Part shown: positions 44,696 through 56,177 of the stretch, piece after piece | Numbering within the stretch: position 1 is the first letter of the stretch | How the letters are laid out: each line of letters opens with the position of its first letter | Assembly: GCF_017654505.1 (NCBI RefSeq) | Contig: NC_054538.1 | Location: forward strand, 60,918,184 to 60,982,183 | Length of the DNA: 64,000 nucleotides | Reading direction: 5' to 3' | Source: Polyodon spathula | Lineage: Eukaryota > Chordata > Actinopteri > Acipenseriformes > Polyodontidae | The notes under the pieces: model-generated | What the model saw: the letters and a program-made list of their open reading frames with translations, nothing else | Database searches by the model: none | Told to the model about the DNA's origin: nothing | Translations under genes and position numbers: made by a program

Positions 44696-45907
44696 TGTTT
44701 TTAACCAATTTAAACATACCTGAAATCAAAATGCCCACAATATTTGTTTTAATCATATAAAATGTAGTTTTAACACACAAAACTCTGCTGCTTTTTCTGT
44801 ATGGCCTATCGGTAGAATGTAGCTTACCAGTCAGAGAGCAGGATTTTTCCAAGCAGATTTATAATTTACTTTAAGTCTGCCTCTCCACTCAAGTTTATTT
44901 CTGTCTGTATTTTTGTGTTGAATTAATAACCCCACATTTCCCTCGTAACTACCTTTCTGTACTCTTCTCTAGGGAAATTTAGCTATCTTGCACTGCGAGC
45001 ATGACCATTTATTTTACTTAAATAACACACTAATTTGCCCAGCTTATATAATTAAAATCTTATAGATGACAGTGAAGGCGATTTTATTTAGCACCTAATT
45101 GTGCTGCCACCTGGGGACAAGGTTTTTTATATATTCAGTTTCCTGGAGGTCTGAAAAGAATTTCAATTATTCTTTCATTTGTATCTTGAATATAAAGTAG
45201 AAAGGCTTTGGCAAATCAGTCGTAGTTCTAATGGGAGATGTTGAGTTACCTTTTAACAAGGTAAGCTCTTGTATAATTATATGATGCATTACCTCTCTAT
45301 TTAAGACATAAGTACACTCTTAGTTACAATCAATTTCTCTTCAATTTTTTTTTTTAAATAAACAGTGGGTCTCTTTATTGCACTCCCTGCAGAGAAGTGA
45401 TGGTCCAACTCAATCTCCTGCTGTTCACATAAAGGCAATAGTGTTACCCTGTCGGAACTCAGCATGGTATCTCGACACATTCTTAAAGAGAGTCAATTAT
45501 GTTTAGCCTTATTAGTTTCAGTTCTCCAGAAATTAGAAGGTGGTTGCAAAAAGGATAGTTTGTAATAAGGGACATTTCTGCCCATGCCTGAGTTGAACAA
45601 AATTTTGTTGACATGCAGGGCTGCCGAGAGCCGCCATGAGCCGCCATGGCCCTGGGGAAGGATTGATATGTAGGTCCACCATACAGAAGGCCCACTCCTG
45701 CCCCATACACTCATTGTTAAGTGAGTCAAAACCAGAACACAAAGTCACTGATTTAAGAATTTCTTCAAGCGCTGCGTTACCCTCAGACTGGGAATTGAAA
45801 GCATGTTGATTGACGGTACGGTACATCATGTCGTAATTCATAACAATATTTCTTGGCATTACACAAATTTTATACTTACACCTATTTGTTTTAAGTGGTA
45901 TTGCTGG
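44692..45907. other. Unassigned non-coding sequence
   Basis: 45480-45860 keeps minus-strand open frames of up to 108 codons. I recognise no family, and it may be a chance frame or an unknown element. Nothing else is supported. Confidence 0.4.
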
Positions 45908-45912
45908 GGTAC

Positions 45913-46666
45913 TGTGGCAAAGTAGTAATTAGTAGAGCAGGTGAAGTGCAGGTGCAGTAATCCAATGAAACAAACAAACAAAGTACAGGTGAAATGGTTT
46001 GTTTGCATTTGTAATCCAATGGTCTGATGACCAAGCAGTAAATAATAAAGAGCTTGCAGTACAAAGCAATAAAGGGCTGCAGTCCCATAAATAATAAGGA
46101 TACTACTAAACACAATTAGACACAAACACTGTCACCAGTCCAAAGTGAGTGCTGTAGTGCTTGTGGTGAAGTGTGTACGATTTATTCCGTGCAACAATGG
46201 TGAAGTAGTGCAGTGTTGTCCGGGTTTAGTGCTGGTCGTGGGTGACAGCTCCAGATGATGTTAGTCATCTAGTCTAATGAACAATGAACAATAACCAAGT
46301 TTTAGACAGACAGACAAAACAAAACACTCATGGTTCTTCATAACAATACACAGGTCCTTCAGGTTTCAGAGTAACCATAATAAGGAACAGATTGTATCAC
46401 TATGTCCCCTTTTTATACCGTCAAGCATGACCCCTTGGTTAACTAGCACGTCCACTCCTCCAATCCGTGGATGCCATGCTGTTAACCTTCCGGGTCCATG
46501 GTTTAGTGTACCATAGCTCCTCCCCCTTTTTAGATGGCTGACTTCTGCCAAACCCTGGGAATGAATTGCTGGGCCAACTAGTCCAAGGTACTCTGTTCCC
46601 TTTACACAGCACCCTCACAGGTCAGGGTGGAGATCTAACACCAAGAATCATTCGATCTCTATCACA
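45913..46666 (-). mobile_element. Solo LTR, family A (copy A5)
   Basis: A 754-base unit from TGTGGCAAAGTAG to ATCTCTATCACA, flanked by GGTAC (45908-45912) and AGTAC (46667-46671), a 5-bp duplication with one mismatch. It is closest to copy A6: both share AAGAATCATT near the right edge, TTACACAGCACCCTCACAGG or close variants, and TATGTCCCCTTT before the U3. On the minus strand AAAAGGGGACATAG lies in the promoter region. No internal sequence adjoins it. Confidence 0.85.
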
Positions 46667-46671
46667 AGTAC

Positions 46672-46985
46672 TCATTCAGTAAAATGGGGATTCATATCCA
46701 GTAAAACATGTACTTTTGTGACCAATGAGTTGTTAATCAATATCAAATAAGCTTTATTAACACAACGTCACCCTCCTTTCCAGGGTACACCTTTCAACAT
46801 GGTACCAAGAAATAATAATAAAGCTAACATGACAACTTATTCAACAATTCAAGAATAAGAAAATATTGCAAAATGCAAGAGCTGTATAATGAGAATTGCA
46901 ACAGTAATTCTTCAATATTGAATATCTTAAAACAAATACTTCTTAACCCTTTAATATTTCAGACTTTGTAAATAACTAAAGAGAG
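46672..46985. other. Unassigned AT-rich sequence
   Basis: No supported feature. It separates the solo LTR from the 3' end of the hAT pseudogene and may include that element's 3' non-coding part. Confidence 0.4.
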
Positions 46986-46989
46986 TAAA

Positions 46990-48930
46990 TAAAACAAGTA
47001 ACTTAGCAGTTTTGTAATCTTCCTGAAGTCTCTCCCTGAATGTATGAGTTAAAAGTGCACCTTCCTGGCCTTGGAATGAAGGTTATTTTTTATTAGCTTA
47101 AGCTTGCTAAAAGATTGTTCCCCTTCTGGAGCTGTGACTGGGATTTTGCCGAAAATACAAAGGGCTACATAGCAATTTAGGAGACAGGATGCAACTTAAA
47201 ACTGTGGAGTTTATTCAGAAGATCCAAAGGAAGCAGTGAACTTTCACCAAGATTAGCTTTGTGGATGGCCTTTACATGTATCATTTCTTCCAGACATCTT
47301 CTGAGACATCTGGTTTGTACTGGGCCACAAACTGCTTGGTTTTGGTTTGCAGTTCATTCTCTGATACATTCTCTTCCGTATATCTTCTTGTGAGCCCAGC
47401 AATAACAGATTTATATATATATATTATAAAGCACATTTAACCTAAACTCTGTCTCCTCTGCAGTTTCACCTTGTTCACCATCAGGCAAAGGAACTGCTTT
47501 GCATTTTGCTTGCAGTTGTGGCTGAACATTCTTCTCACCTGCAACCAATTTAACTTCACTTCTAATCAAGCTCCAACATTTGCGCAGTGCTTTGAAATCA
47601 ATCAGTCAATCAATGATCACTAGAACTTTTAACCAGATTCCAGCCATCAAGATGCAAGTGATTGACTTCACATTGTCAGTAATGCATCTGATTTCAGTTC
47701 TCGTTTGAGATGTGAAGTTGAGTTGAAGTATTTCTTTTGAAGTAAAGGGCCTGAGACTATTAACTCTGTCTGTCCAACATGTTTCAGAAAGTCCATGAAA
47801 AGAACAGCCTATCTTCTGTAGCAGAATGCTCCATCACTGTGGGCTGCAACTAAACAGATTGTACATCTCCTGAAAAGTAGTGGGCTTGAAGACGACTACC
47901 TGCTTGCTGATATTCTGCAACCCTTTCCACATGTTCTTGTAGAACTGGATCAGAATGACTGAGTAATTCAATGAAGCCAAGAAAATTCCCATTATCTGGA
48001 GCACCAATCCTTGAGTTGATCCACGAAAGGCTAAAGCTCTTTCGCCCAAGAAAAGGACAACATCTACGATCCTGTTTAGGATTTCCCTCCATCTAGCTGC
48101 CCTTGAAAGAGTGTCCTTATCAAACAGCACGTCAATGGCAGAGTTTGCTTGAAAACGCCTCTCAAGCTCACACCACTCAGTATAACATTTCTTATGACTG
48201 GCAACTCTCTCATGCTCTGGGATCTGATCGTAGAGTTATTTCCAAACTGTTGTTACTGGCCAGCCTTCCACAGTCACAAGTGCAAAATGTAATGCAAATT
48301 GAGTCTCTGTGAAGAGTCGACAAGGAAAACAGTATAAAGATTGCTTACTGTTACTCCAAACCAACCAGTCACGTTCGCAGTGCTCACCATTTTGTTGTAC
48401 TGATTGAAGCAGAGAAGTTGGGAAACCACACTCCTTGTGTCATCTGGAAAACATTTAGGATGTTTTGGAAGCCCAGATGTAACAGCTAGCTCTATGCTTT
48501 CAGCTGACACTTATTCGTCAGTGAACATGACAACATCGAAGCCATTACGCTGCTGAAGCTCTTCAGCTTTTTCGGGAACTGTAACCTCGACTGTACTTGT
48601 CTGTGGATATTATTCTTGCTGAAGACTGTTGCTCTCAGTCATAGAGCTATCAACTGACTTGTCGTCCTCTATTAACTGATTCAGAGCAACAGCACTCGAT
48701 TTACTGGTGTCAGTTATGTTAAGTTCTGAATTAACATCTTCAGATAGGGGATCCCCAGGTTTCTTTCCAAAACCAACATCAAAAAGAGTTTGCCTTCCTT
48801 TACTTTGAGCATATTCTTTCTGCTGTTTCAATTTCCGCTTTTGTGCACCAGATTTGTATTTATTTTGCTGAGACAGTGCTGGATCATCAGACAGGGTTTC
48901 CAACCTGTAAAACATGAAACAACATTTCAG
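46990..48930 (-). pseudogene. Full-span decayed hAT transposase (ZMYM1/DUF4371-like type)
   Basis: The minus strand holds, in order, an N-terminal basic segment (KYKSGAQKRKLKQQKEYAQS, GRQTLFDVGFGKK), an acidic linker, SGLPKHPKCFPDD, then LYDQIPEHERVASHKKCYTE and WCELERRFQANSAID (TTF-type finger region). The conserved block follows: RWREILNRIVDVVLFLGERA, a frameshift, then RIGAPDNGNFLGFIELLSH and DPVLQEHVERVAEYQQAGSR, matching the DUF4371 part of hAT proteins. A badly decayed core ends in the dimerisation motif IPVTAPEGEQSFSKLKLIKN near 47050. At least four frameshifts or stops are present. Gene architecture is complete, about 640 codons, so the insertion was full-length. Terminal repeats were not identified. 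Confidence 0.85.
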
Positions 48931-49303
48931 TCAATGTTATACATTTTCATAAACAGTAAACTGTATAATTAAGTGCTACATTTAATAAAAACAACTTACA
49001 AGGGAATAAAATGTTAACAATTAATGGTTAAAATGTATATTAAAAAAAAATAAATGTTAAGACCCATATATTAATGTGCTAAAGATTACAAAACTAACTG
49101 AAATTGAAGCACTCTTACTAATGTGAATCAGTACCTTTCTTACATATTTTGTAGGTTTAGATAGTAACCATAGGAATACACAGTGGCAATCCTGTTCTTC
49201 ATAGTAACATGATATAGGAGGCTTTATTTTACTACACAAGGCGCAACATCCTTATTTAAAAAATATATGAAGCATAATTAGTTTAATAGTTTAATAATTT
49301 AAC

Positions 49304-49311
<8 letters not shown>

Positions 49312-49340
<29 letters not shown>
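49312..49340. repeat. (CA)n microsatellite
   Basis: About 14 copies of CA. Confidence 0.92.
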
Positions 49341-49344
<4 letters not shown>

Positions 49345-49804
49345 ACTTCTTAGCCATCTGGTATCTTAATTACGTTTACATTTTTACATGTACACTAGGC
49401 TAGTATATTTAAAATTGATCTATAGACTGCACAAAAGAACACTATAAATCACGTTTTCAGAATTATTGTTTATTGCCGTTTACCCAGTTACTTTTACCAC
49501 ATTGAAACCATGCAACTAATCCTGGAAATTTGAATTCTCTTATTAAATGGTAGTCGTGTTGTTTAATATTGTTTGTGCTTCTAGACGTTTTATTCAGTAG
49601 TGTTATTATATGCAAAAAATAAAATAAAATAAAATAAAATAAATAAATAAATAATTTGTCTTTCTTTGCATTCAGTTTTACAGTTAATTTATAAAATTAA
49701 ATAAAATGGCTGCCAATTTAACATATAGGCAGATACAACAACTTGATTTTCAAAAGGGACGATGTAAACATAGAACTTTTTATTTTTTTAAAGCCAGGTT
49801 AAGG

Positions 49805-50669
49805 CAGGGGTGTAATGCTGGGGGGTCGTGGGGGAGCACCCCCACTTCTCATGGGCAGGGAGGGAGAGCACCTCTTCCATACTTCACGTGTAAAATATTG
49901 AACTGTTTTGCGCCTATTAATCTATGGAGATATACATGTGTATAACCCATACAAATAAGCAAAGAATACAATAACCTTAAAAAACTCTTAAGAGATAAAT
50001 AATGAAAAAAGTTTGAATATAGTGTGCCTGGTCTTGAACAACAGGTGTTAATATTGTAGAGAGGTGAAGGGAACCTGTAATAACGCGGTGGCAAGGTGTC
50101 AGCATTTTACATTTAGATGTAATAATTGGAACAGTTCTTATTTTTAGACCCATATATAAGAAATAACATAGATAAAATAAGCTACACATTTATTTAAAAG
50201 GTAAAACTCAATCGCAACAAACAAATAAAGGGTACCTGTGACCTTGCACATCTTTTTTTTGTAAACGGACGCATTTCTGTTTCAAAACCTCAGTCTCATT
50301 AGCTCTTAAGCGGCTGCAACAGGACAGTGAGACGAGCTGATTCTGGGCCAAACCATTCAATATACGAGAAGGGGGAGTGGGGGGTGTTTTAATCATGTGT
50401 GTATCGTGTGTGTTTGAAGCGGGTTGTGAAAATATGTACAGTATTTGTTTACTTTTTGATCTTTAATATAGATAGTTGTAAGTCTAGCTGCTTTACAATA
50501 ATACCTCAATACCTGATTGTCTGAATTTGGTACACTTGTCAGCCCTTTCAAATACCGTAACTGCTACTGATAAACTGCGGTTCTGTTGAGTGTATGGGGA
50601 AATGGGGAATCCAAGTGGCGTGGAAGGGTTGAGAGAGCGAGGGGGGTACATAATAGCACTACACCACTG
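49805..50669. mobile_element. Non-autonomous hAT element, perfect 8-bp target duplication
   Basis: The left end CAGGGGTGTAATGCT and the right end, which complements to CAGTGGTGTAGTGCT, differ at two of 15 bases. Both are flanked by GGTTAAGG (49797-49804 and 50670-50677). An 8-bp duplication and CAGNGGTG ends are diagnostic of hAT transposition. The 865-base interior has no transposase motif. It lies about 0.9 kb from the hAT pseudogene, but there is no evidence that the two are related. Confidence 0.9.
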
Positions 50670-50969
50670 GGTTAAGGCAAGTAAATCATTTTACTTCTAT
50701 GTTTAAAGGTTATAAAAGCAGACACACTGTATTTTACCTAACTTACTGTATCTGAAAGTTACTTTACTGTCAAATCACATTTGAGAAATTTTCTTTAAAC
50801 TATGAAACGACATAGTTCTAGGAACCCCCAAAAAATTCCAACATTTGAAAACAACTCGGTGCTTACTTTAATTTATAAGCAAATACACCGTTAAACACAT
50901 GTATTATAATTCATATTTTTTTCAAGTATTTACGCTTAATTTTAAATGTATAAATGTTTGTTATACACC

Positions 50970-51315
50970 TATAAATTTAATTTATTTATTTATTTATTTT
51001 TACAAATTTAGTAGTCGCCAATTGTTTTTATTATTTTCTCCCAATTTAGAATAGCCAATTATTTGAGGCTCAAGCTTAGCTCACCGCTGCAGACCTGCGA
51101 GTGGCAAAGACGAACACACGCTGTCCTCCAAAGCGTGTGATGTCAGCTGACCACTTCTTTTCACACTGCAGACCCACCATGCAGCCACCTCAGAACTACA
51201 GTATCGGAGGACAACGCAGCTGTGGGCAGCTTACAGGCAAGCCCACAGGCACATGGCCAGACTACAGGGGTCGCTGGTGCGTGGTGACCCGAGAACACCC
51301 TGGCTAACCTAAGCC
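50970..51315 (-). mobile_element. SINE (family S, copy 2)
   Basis: This is the longer of two family-S copies. On the minus strand it starts near GGGCTTAGGTTAGCC, passes GGGTCACCACGCACCAGCG, GTTGTCCTCCGAT and CGCTTTGGAGGACAGCGTGT, and ends in the tail TTGGGAGAAAATAATAAAAA then AATTGGCGACTACTAAATT with a TAAA run. The tail is that of tRNA-derived fish SINEs. Intact A and B boxes are not seen. Confidence 0.72.
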
Positions 51316-52400
51316 CTTATTTTTAAACGTTCAGTAAAAACAAAACAAAACAAAAAAAAACTTTAATGATCACTTTTTTTTTTTTTTTGCCTGGCTCTCA
51401 TGGGCTCCTTCCTGGCCAAAACATCTCCATCCTCCCCACCCTCTCGGTGGGCCTGTGGACATGTGATGTCACGTGCATTATCTGCCCCTGTCCAAGAAAA
51501 GAAGAAGAAAATGAATGCAGAAGGCTTTTCAGTCCCGGCACTTGAATGTCAGACAAGTTCAAAGTCAGGTAAAGGAAGATAAAAGTGGAAATAGCATCGG
51601 AGTAGAGCCCAGAACCCTTCAGAATGATTGCAAACACCATAAAACAGTAAAGGGGATCAAATGAAAATGACATTTGAAGCACTTACGCTTCAAGCAATAC
51701 ATTCCAAGATGTTGATAATGAAGCAGAATGCTGTCTTTCACTTTAGTCATATGGTATTGTTTTTCAGCAATACATCATTTCAAAGAGAATCATGGCTTTC
51801 TAAATGTATTGCTTTAATATGAAAAGTAAAAATACTGCCAGTAAGCTCCAGCATGAGACCAACACATTTCATGACCAGCAGGGTGGCAGCAAATCCCTTG
51901 GCACCAAATCAACATTTATTGTTCTTTTGTGGGATGTCATATTTTGCTCCACAGCTAAATCCCCTGGTCTGTGATTCATGCAAACTAGAAACAGCTGTGG
52001 TGCATCGATCAAGCCCTGATTGCTGAAATACCAAAATGATACATGAACAGTGTTCTGATAACTGAATGAGTGTATAGTCTGGAATGTTTTTTTTGTCTCT
52101 CTCTCTCATTTACGTTACAAACAGAACTAAGTATAATATTAAAATTGAAAGAAATGTCAACAAATTGCAGATTACCTGTTTTGTTTTTGTTGGTGATGAA
52201 ATTAAATTGCACATGTTAATACTTTATGATTGATATAACATCTTGATGATTGGATTGTTATTCATTTTTCTAAAATATAACTACTGCCATTTCCAGAAAA
52301 TGTATTTGTTTGCTTTATGAGGATGGATATGTATTCCTTTTGATAAAATACAATTACTGCCATTGGCAAATTATTTGATACGGCTATGATGTGATCTCTA
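51316..52400. other. Unassigned non-coding sequence
   Basis: No gene or bounded repeat is supported. The 51660-52050 part is compositionally balanced and free of repeat signatures. Confidence 0.4.
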
Positions 52401-52404
52401 TGAC

Positions 52405-53145
52405 AGTGGAAAAGTGGTAATTAGTACGCAGGTGCAGTGGTCCAACAATGAAAGACAAACAACAAAGTACGGGTGAAATAGTTTCTGTTTTATTTTGTAA
52501 TTCCAAACAGTAAAGAAAAGGAGGGCTGGCAATAGACAGAAATGCGTACTGTGCAGTGGATAATTATGGGTTGCAGTCCCATAAATAATACAAATAATTC
52601 AGCATATACACACAAACACTAACACTGTCACAAGTCCAAAGTGAATGCTGTAGTGCTCGTGGTAAACTACAAGTTATCCGTGATGCAATGTTCATTGTTG
52701 TATGGTTTCAGTGCTGGCCTTAAGCAACATCTCCGGATCGTGTTAGCCGTCTAATCTATTAACAAACAAACAGTTCTATTAAAGACGAGACAGACAAAAC
52801 AAACAAAACACTCACAGTACTTTTCTCTATACAGGTCCTTTCGGTTTAGCGTAACCATCACAAGGAACAGATCACATCACTATGTCCCCTTTATATACCA
52901 TCAACCATGACCCCTTAGTTAACGAGCGCACACGCTCCTACAATCCACGGATGCCACACCGTTAACCTTCTGGGTCAATGATTTAGTGTACTGTAGCTCA
53001 GTCACCTTTCTAGATGGCCGAATTCCACCTAACCCTGGGAATGAACTGTCGGGCATCCAGTCCGGGGTACTCTGTTCCCTTTACTCAGCACCCTCACAGG
53101 TCAGGAAGGAGATCTAACACCAAGAATCATTTGCTCTGTGTCAAA
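52405..53145 (-). mobile_element. Solo LTR, family A (copy A6)
   Basis: It aligns end to end with A5: AGTGGAAAAGTGGTAATTAG at the left edge, GGGTTGCAGTCCCATAAATA, TATGTCCCCTTTATATACCA with a TATA-like element, CCCTTTACTCAGCACCCTC and CAAGAATCATTTGCTC. The termini are decayed. ACAGT at 52403-52407 and 53145-53149 is a possible duplication but would shift the edges by two or three bases. It lies about 110 bases from copy A7 in the opposite orientation. Confidence 0.8.
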
Positions 53146-53729
53146 CAGTTGTACAACTTTTATGGGGTGCTTTTTTTCTCCAGATTTCTGTGTTTTGTGT
53201 GAAAATACCTCACATGCCCACATTACAAACACCTCTGTATAAAATTATGTTACTGTGACAGAGAGCGAATGAATCCGAATCAACAATCTCCCTCTCGACC
53301 TGTGAGGGCAATGTACAACAGGAACTGTGTGCCTCGTACTGAAAGGTTGGGCAGTTCATTCCAGGGGCAGTCAGAAGCCGGCCTTTCAGAAAGGGGGCAG
53401 CATCTTGGTACCAGGAGTCATCGCCCTAGTACAGTGAGCGAAGTTTCAGTCAAGAATTGGAGAATACGTGATTGAACTAGCTATCAGAGGGGGCGGGGCT
53501 TAGGGTACTTTAGGGGGATGTGATGATGTAATTGGTTCCTTTTGTTGTGGTTAATGAGAGAACATGAGGACTGTGAGATCGATCGTGAGTGAAGTGTTTT
53601 TGCTTGTTTCGTAACTGTCTGTATTTGTCTTTGCCAGACGGTTAATACGAATCCGGGAGCTGCTGATTCAAGCCAGCGATAAAGCCCGGACTGCACTGCA
53701 CCTGTATACAAACAAGCACCACTGTTTAA

Positions 53730-54745
53730 AGCTAGAAGGACCGCGGCGGTCATTTTGGTGTTTTTTTTGGTTTTAAAGTGTAATTTTCTCCAGTCGTGTA
53801 ACACATATGGGTCTGCGCATTCATGTACCTTTCTGTCCGTATGTATTAAATATTCTTACAAAGCATGAAACGCGGGAGTGCAGAAATAAAGGAGATATAT
53901 TACATTATAGCTAAAAGCCCTGGGAGCAGGCACACTGACGGCCACACACAAAACAATTGTATTTTGATTATACAGAACAGTATTCTACTTTATTATCTTT
54001 ATTTACTAGTCCGCAATGTGTTTAGCTGTAATCAGATTAGTCTCTAATCTCTGTCTGAGTGAATAACTGACAGGGTATTGTTTTCAATCAGCCTTTTGAA
54101 GCCTGGCGCCTGTTTGCCAGCTGCGCTGCCCTGGTCAGTCGATTAGCATCAGGACTAGTGAAAATAAATACCAGAGACTGAGTTTTACTACGCAACAAAA
54201 TATGGAGTTGATGTTTTGGGTCAGATGGCACGGAAGTATTCTGTGAAAGCTGGCTCTCGACAGTGGTCTGTTTAGGTGTTTTAGAATGTATTGGACCGAT
54301 CAGCCATCAACTCCTGGGTACTTTACACAGAATGCATGGAGAAGAATTTACCAAGGAGAGAATATATTTTATACTTAGCACAGGAAGTTTGCAAGAAGCA
54401 TTTGGAACAGAGGGAGTCTGCCAAGCGTGTACACTCAGCTGAACCTGGCAACCCCGTCGAGAGCTGCATGAGACGCCAATGCCAGGTTGGCAAGTGCAAT
54501 AAAAAAAAAAACTTCGGGCAGCTGTGTTGATTGTGAACAGTCTGGCTCAAGGTAAAGGAATACCTTTTTTTCAAAAAAAAGAAAAATAAATTAGACTTTT
54601 TTTATAACTTCTTGTGCTGTGCACGTCTGCAAAATGTTTTTTTTTTCTAAGTTTATTTATCTACGTTGTTGTTCAGTTGCTTTTGTTCCTCTGATAATAA
54701 ACCGACTGCTTCTAGGTATGAGTATTTCTCCAGTCCTTCTACTGT
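53730..54745 (+). mobile_element. piggyBac element nested in LTR A7
   Basis: TTAA lies at 53726-53729 and 54746-54749. The left end AGCTAGAAGGACCGCGGCGG and the complement of the right end, ACAGTAGAAGGACTGG, share TAGAAGGAC, similar to the CTAGAA-containing ends of piggyBac transposons. The internal GACCGCGGCGGTC palindrome near the left end also fits. The interior keeps only the C-terminal part of a transposase, so the 1-kb element is internally deleted. Confidence 0.75.
54291..54530 (+). pseudogene. piggyBac transposase, C-terminal fragment
   Basis: The frame reads SAINSWVLYTECMEKNLPRR, EYILYLAQEVCKKHLEQRE and, near its end, MRRQCQVGKCNKKKNFGQLC. The first part matches the end of the catalytic domain of PGBD-type transposases, and the last part is a decayed form of their terminal cysteine-rich domain, which recognises the transposon ends. 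The catalytic aspartates lie upstream and are absent. Position inside the TTAA-flanked element at 53730-54745 supports the assignment. The ATG is only the first available, not a true start. Confidence 0.65.
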
Positions 54746-55429
54746 TTAAATCACCACACCTGCACCTACAACACACACTGTCCATATCTGTGTTGTGTGT
54801 CTGTGTTTTGTATTATTATTTCAGGACTGCAACCCCTTGGTTTATATACGCTGGCAATACCCATAGTCGAGTAGAACCAGCATTATTATTTCATACGGTC
54901 AAGGAGACCATAAAAAGAAAATAAAAGATCTTGAACAGTGAACTTTGTGTTTGTCGTTGTCTGGAGCACCTGCATTACCCCTACACCTACGCACTGCCAC
55001 ACACATGTTCACAGTTTCCCAGCAAACAAGAAGGCACTCCATATTCATATCTTTGTCTGCAGCAGTCTTATCACGTGTGTTTTTCAGCTATACTACCTTT
55101 TTCCTAATAAAAAAATGATCTATTCCAATTATATCTGGAGATTAATAGAGTGTTTTATCTGCTGAGATCGAGGAGAGTAAAACATAGCACTGTTGTGTTT
55201 GGGTGATGAGTAGATGATTCCAGCTTTCAACGACAGGAACTTCGTTTACTAATATTGCCTTTACTGCTGAAAGCTAGTGGGTCAAACAGACACTTAAGTT
55301 TAATGTCGCCTTTCTCTGGTATGATATATGGTATTTAAAGAGCAGAATGAAGCAAGCTCCTGAAATTATAGGAGCACATATTGTCACTGTTATAACCAGC
55401 TTCCACACTCTGGTCCTACCATTTACTCC

Positions 55430-55790
55430 CTAGTCACCAGTTGTTGTCAGAGTGATCTCTTGCCGCTTGAGGCTGTTTCACACCCATTACTCTGAAACAT
55501 CCCTTGTGGCCTACTGGCTAATTAAGAGCAAAACCCATCTCTTGATGAAATAATGCTTTAGCCAAAATGGATTTCCAATGTTTTTCCTAATCAGACTAGT
55601 AGGAGCTGTGCTCTGACGCAGCGACATTAAGTACAAGGGAGGAAGCTATTTAATTGGCAATTAATGATCAAAGAGTAATTTAAAGCATATTGCTATGGCA
55701 TTTTCAGGAGGCTAGGCTGCATATGCTTATTGTCAGTTTGTGTTTGGACTATAACACATCAGCTCACTGACAGCACAGACAATCTAGGGG
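55430..55790. other. Candidate conserved non-coding element
   Basis: A repeat-free, balanced block with ATTTAATTGGCAATTAATGA (paired homeodomain-like cores) and CAGCTCACTGACAGCACAG. It has the look of a vertebrate enhancer, but conservation cannot be judged from one genome. Confidence 0.3.
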
Positions 55791-56039
55791 TGCTGAATTT
55801 CATAAGTAATTTTGACATTGGTGTGAAATGAGCAAATCAGCAGTCTGAAGAATATGTTCACACTCCACACAGGCAGACAGACTCTCTCTCTAAGCATGTG
55901 AGGTGACACCAATCAGTATGAGAAAAAATGAAAGTCACAATGATGCATAATAAAAGGGAATATACAATGGAACATTTTTCCATTATGGTTCGGTTTGCCT
56001 TTTTGTTCAATCAATAGATATGGCAAACACACTTTCAAG

Positions 56040-56040
56040 A

Positions 56041-56101
<61 letters not shown>

Positions 56102-56114
56102 TTTATCATTATTA

Positions 56115-56164
<50 letters not shown>

Positions 56165-56177
56165 TATTATTATTATT
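56040..56177. repeat. Long (ATT)n microsatellite
   Basis: About 138 bases of ATT with a few interruptions near 56100-56120. It generates long spurious open frames. Confidence 0.96.

Larger units (their letters stand above)
53254..55013 (+). mobile_element. Solo LTR, family A (copy A7), split by a piggyBac element
   Basis: The left part, from TGTGACAGAGAGCGAATG, and the right part, ending CATGTTCACA, are the two halves of one family-A LTR. GTTAC (53249-53253) and GTTTC (55014-55018) flank it with one mismatch. Subtracting the insert 53730-54749 leaves about 740 bases, equal to copies A4-A6. Both halves keep family landmarks, GGGAGCTGCTGATTCAAGCC on the left and TTTCAGGACTGCAACCCC on the right. 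Confidence 0.87.

Noticed and set aside
45533..45859. A 108-codon minus-strand frame
   Set aside because: I could not place it in any family. Overlapping frames of similar length exist on the same strand, which is typical of chance in a GC-richer stretch.
56040..56177. CRISPR-like or satellite array
   Set aside because: It is a simple trinucleotide repeat without spacers; no CRISPR array exists in this window.
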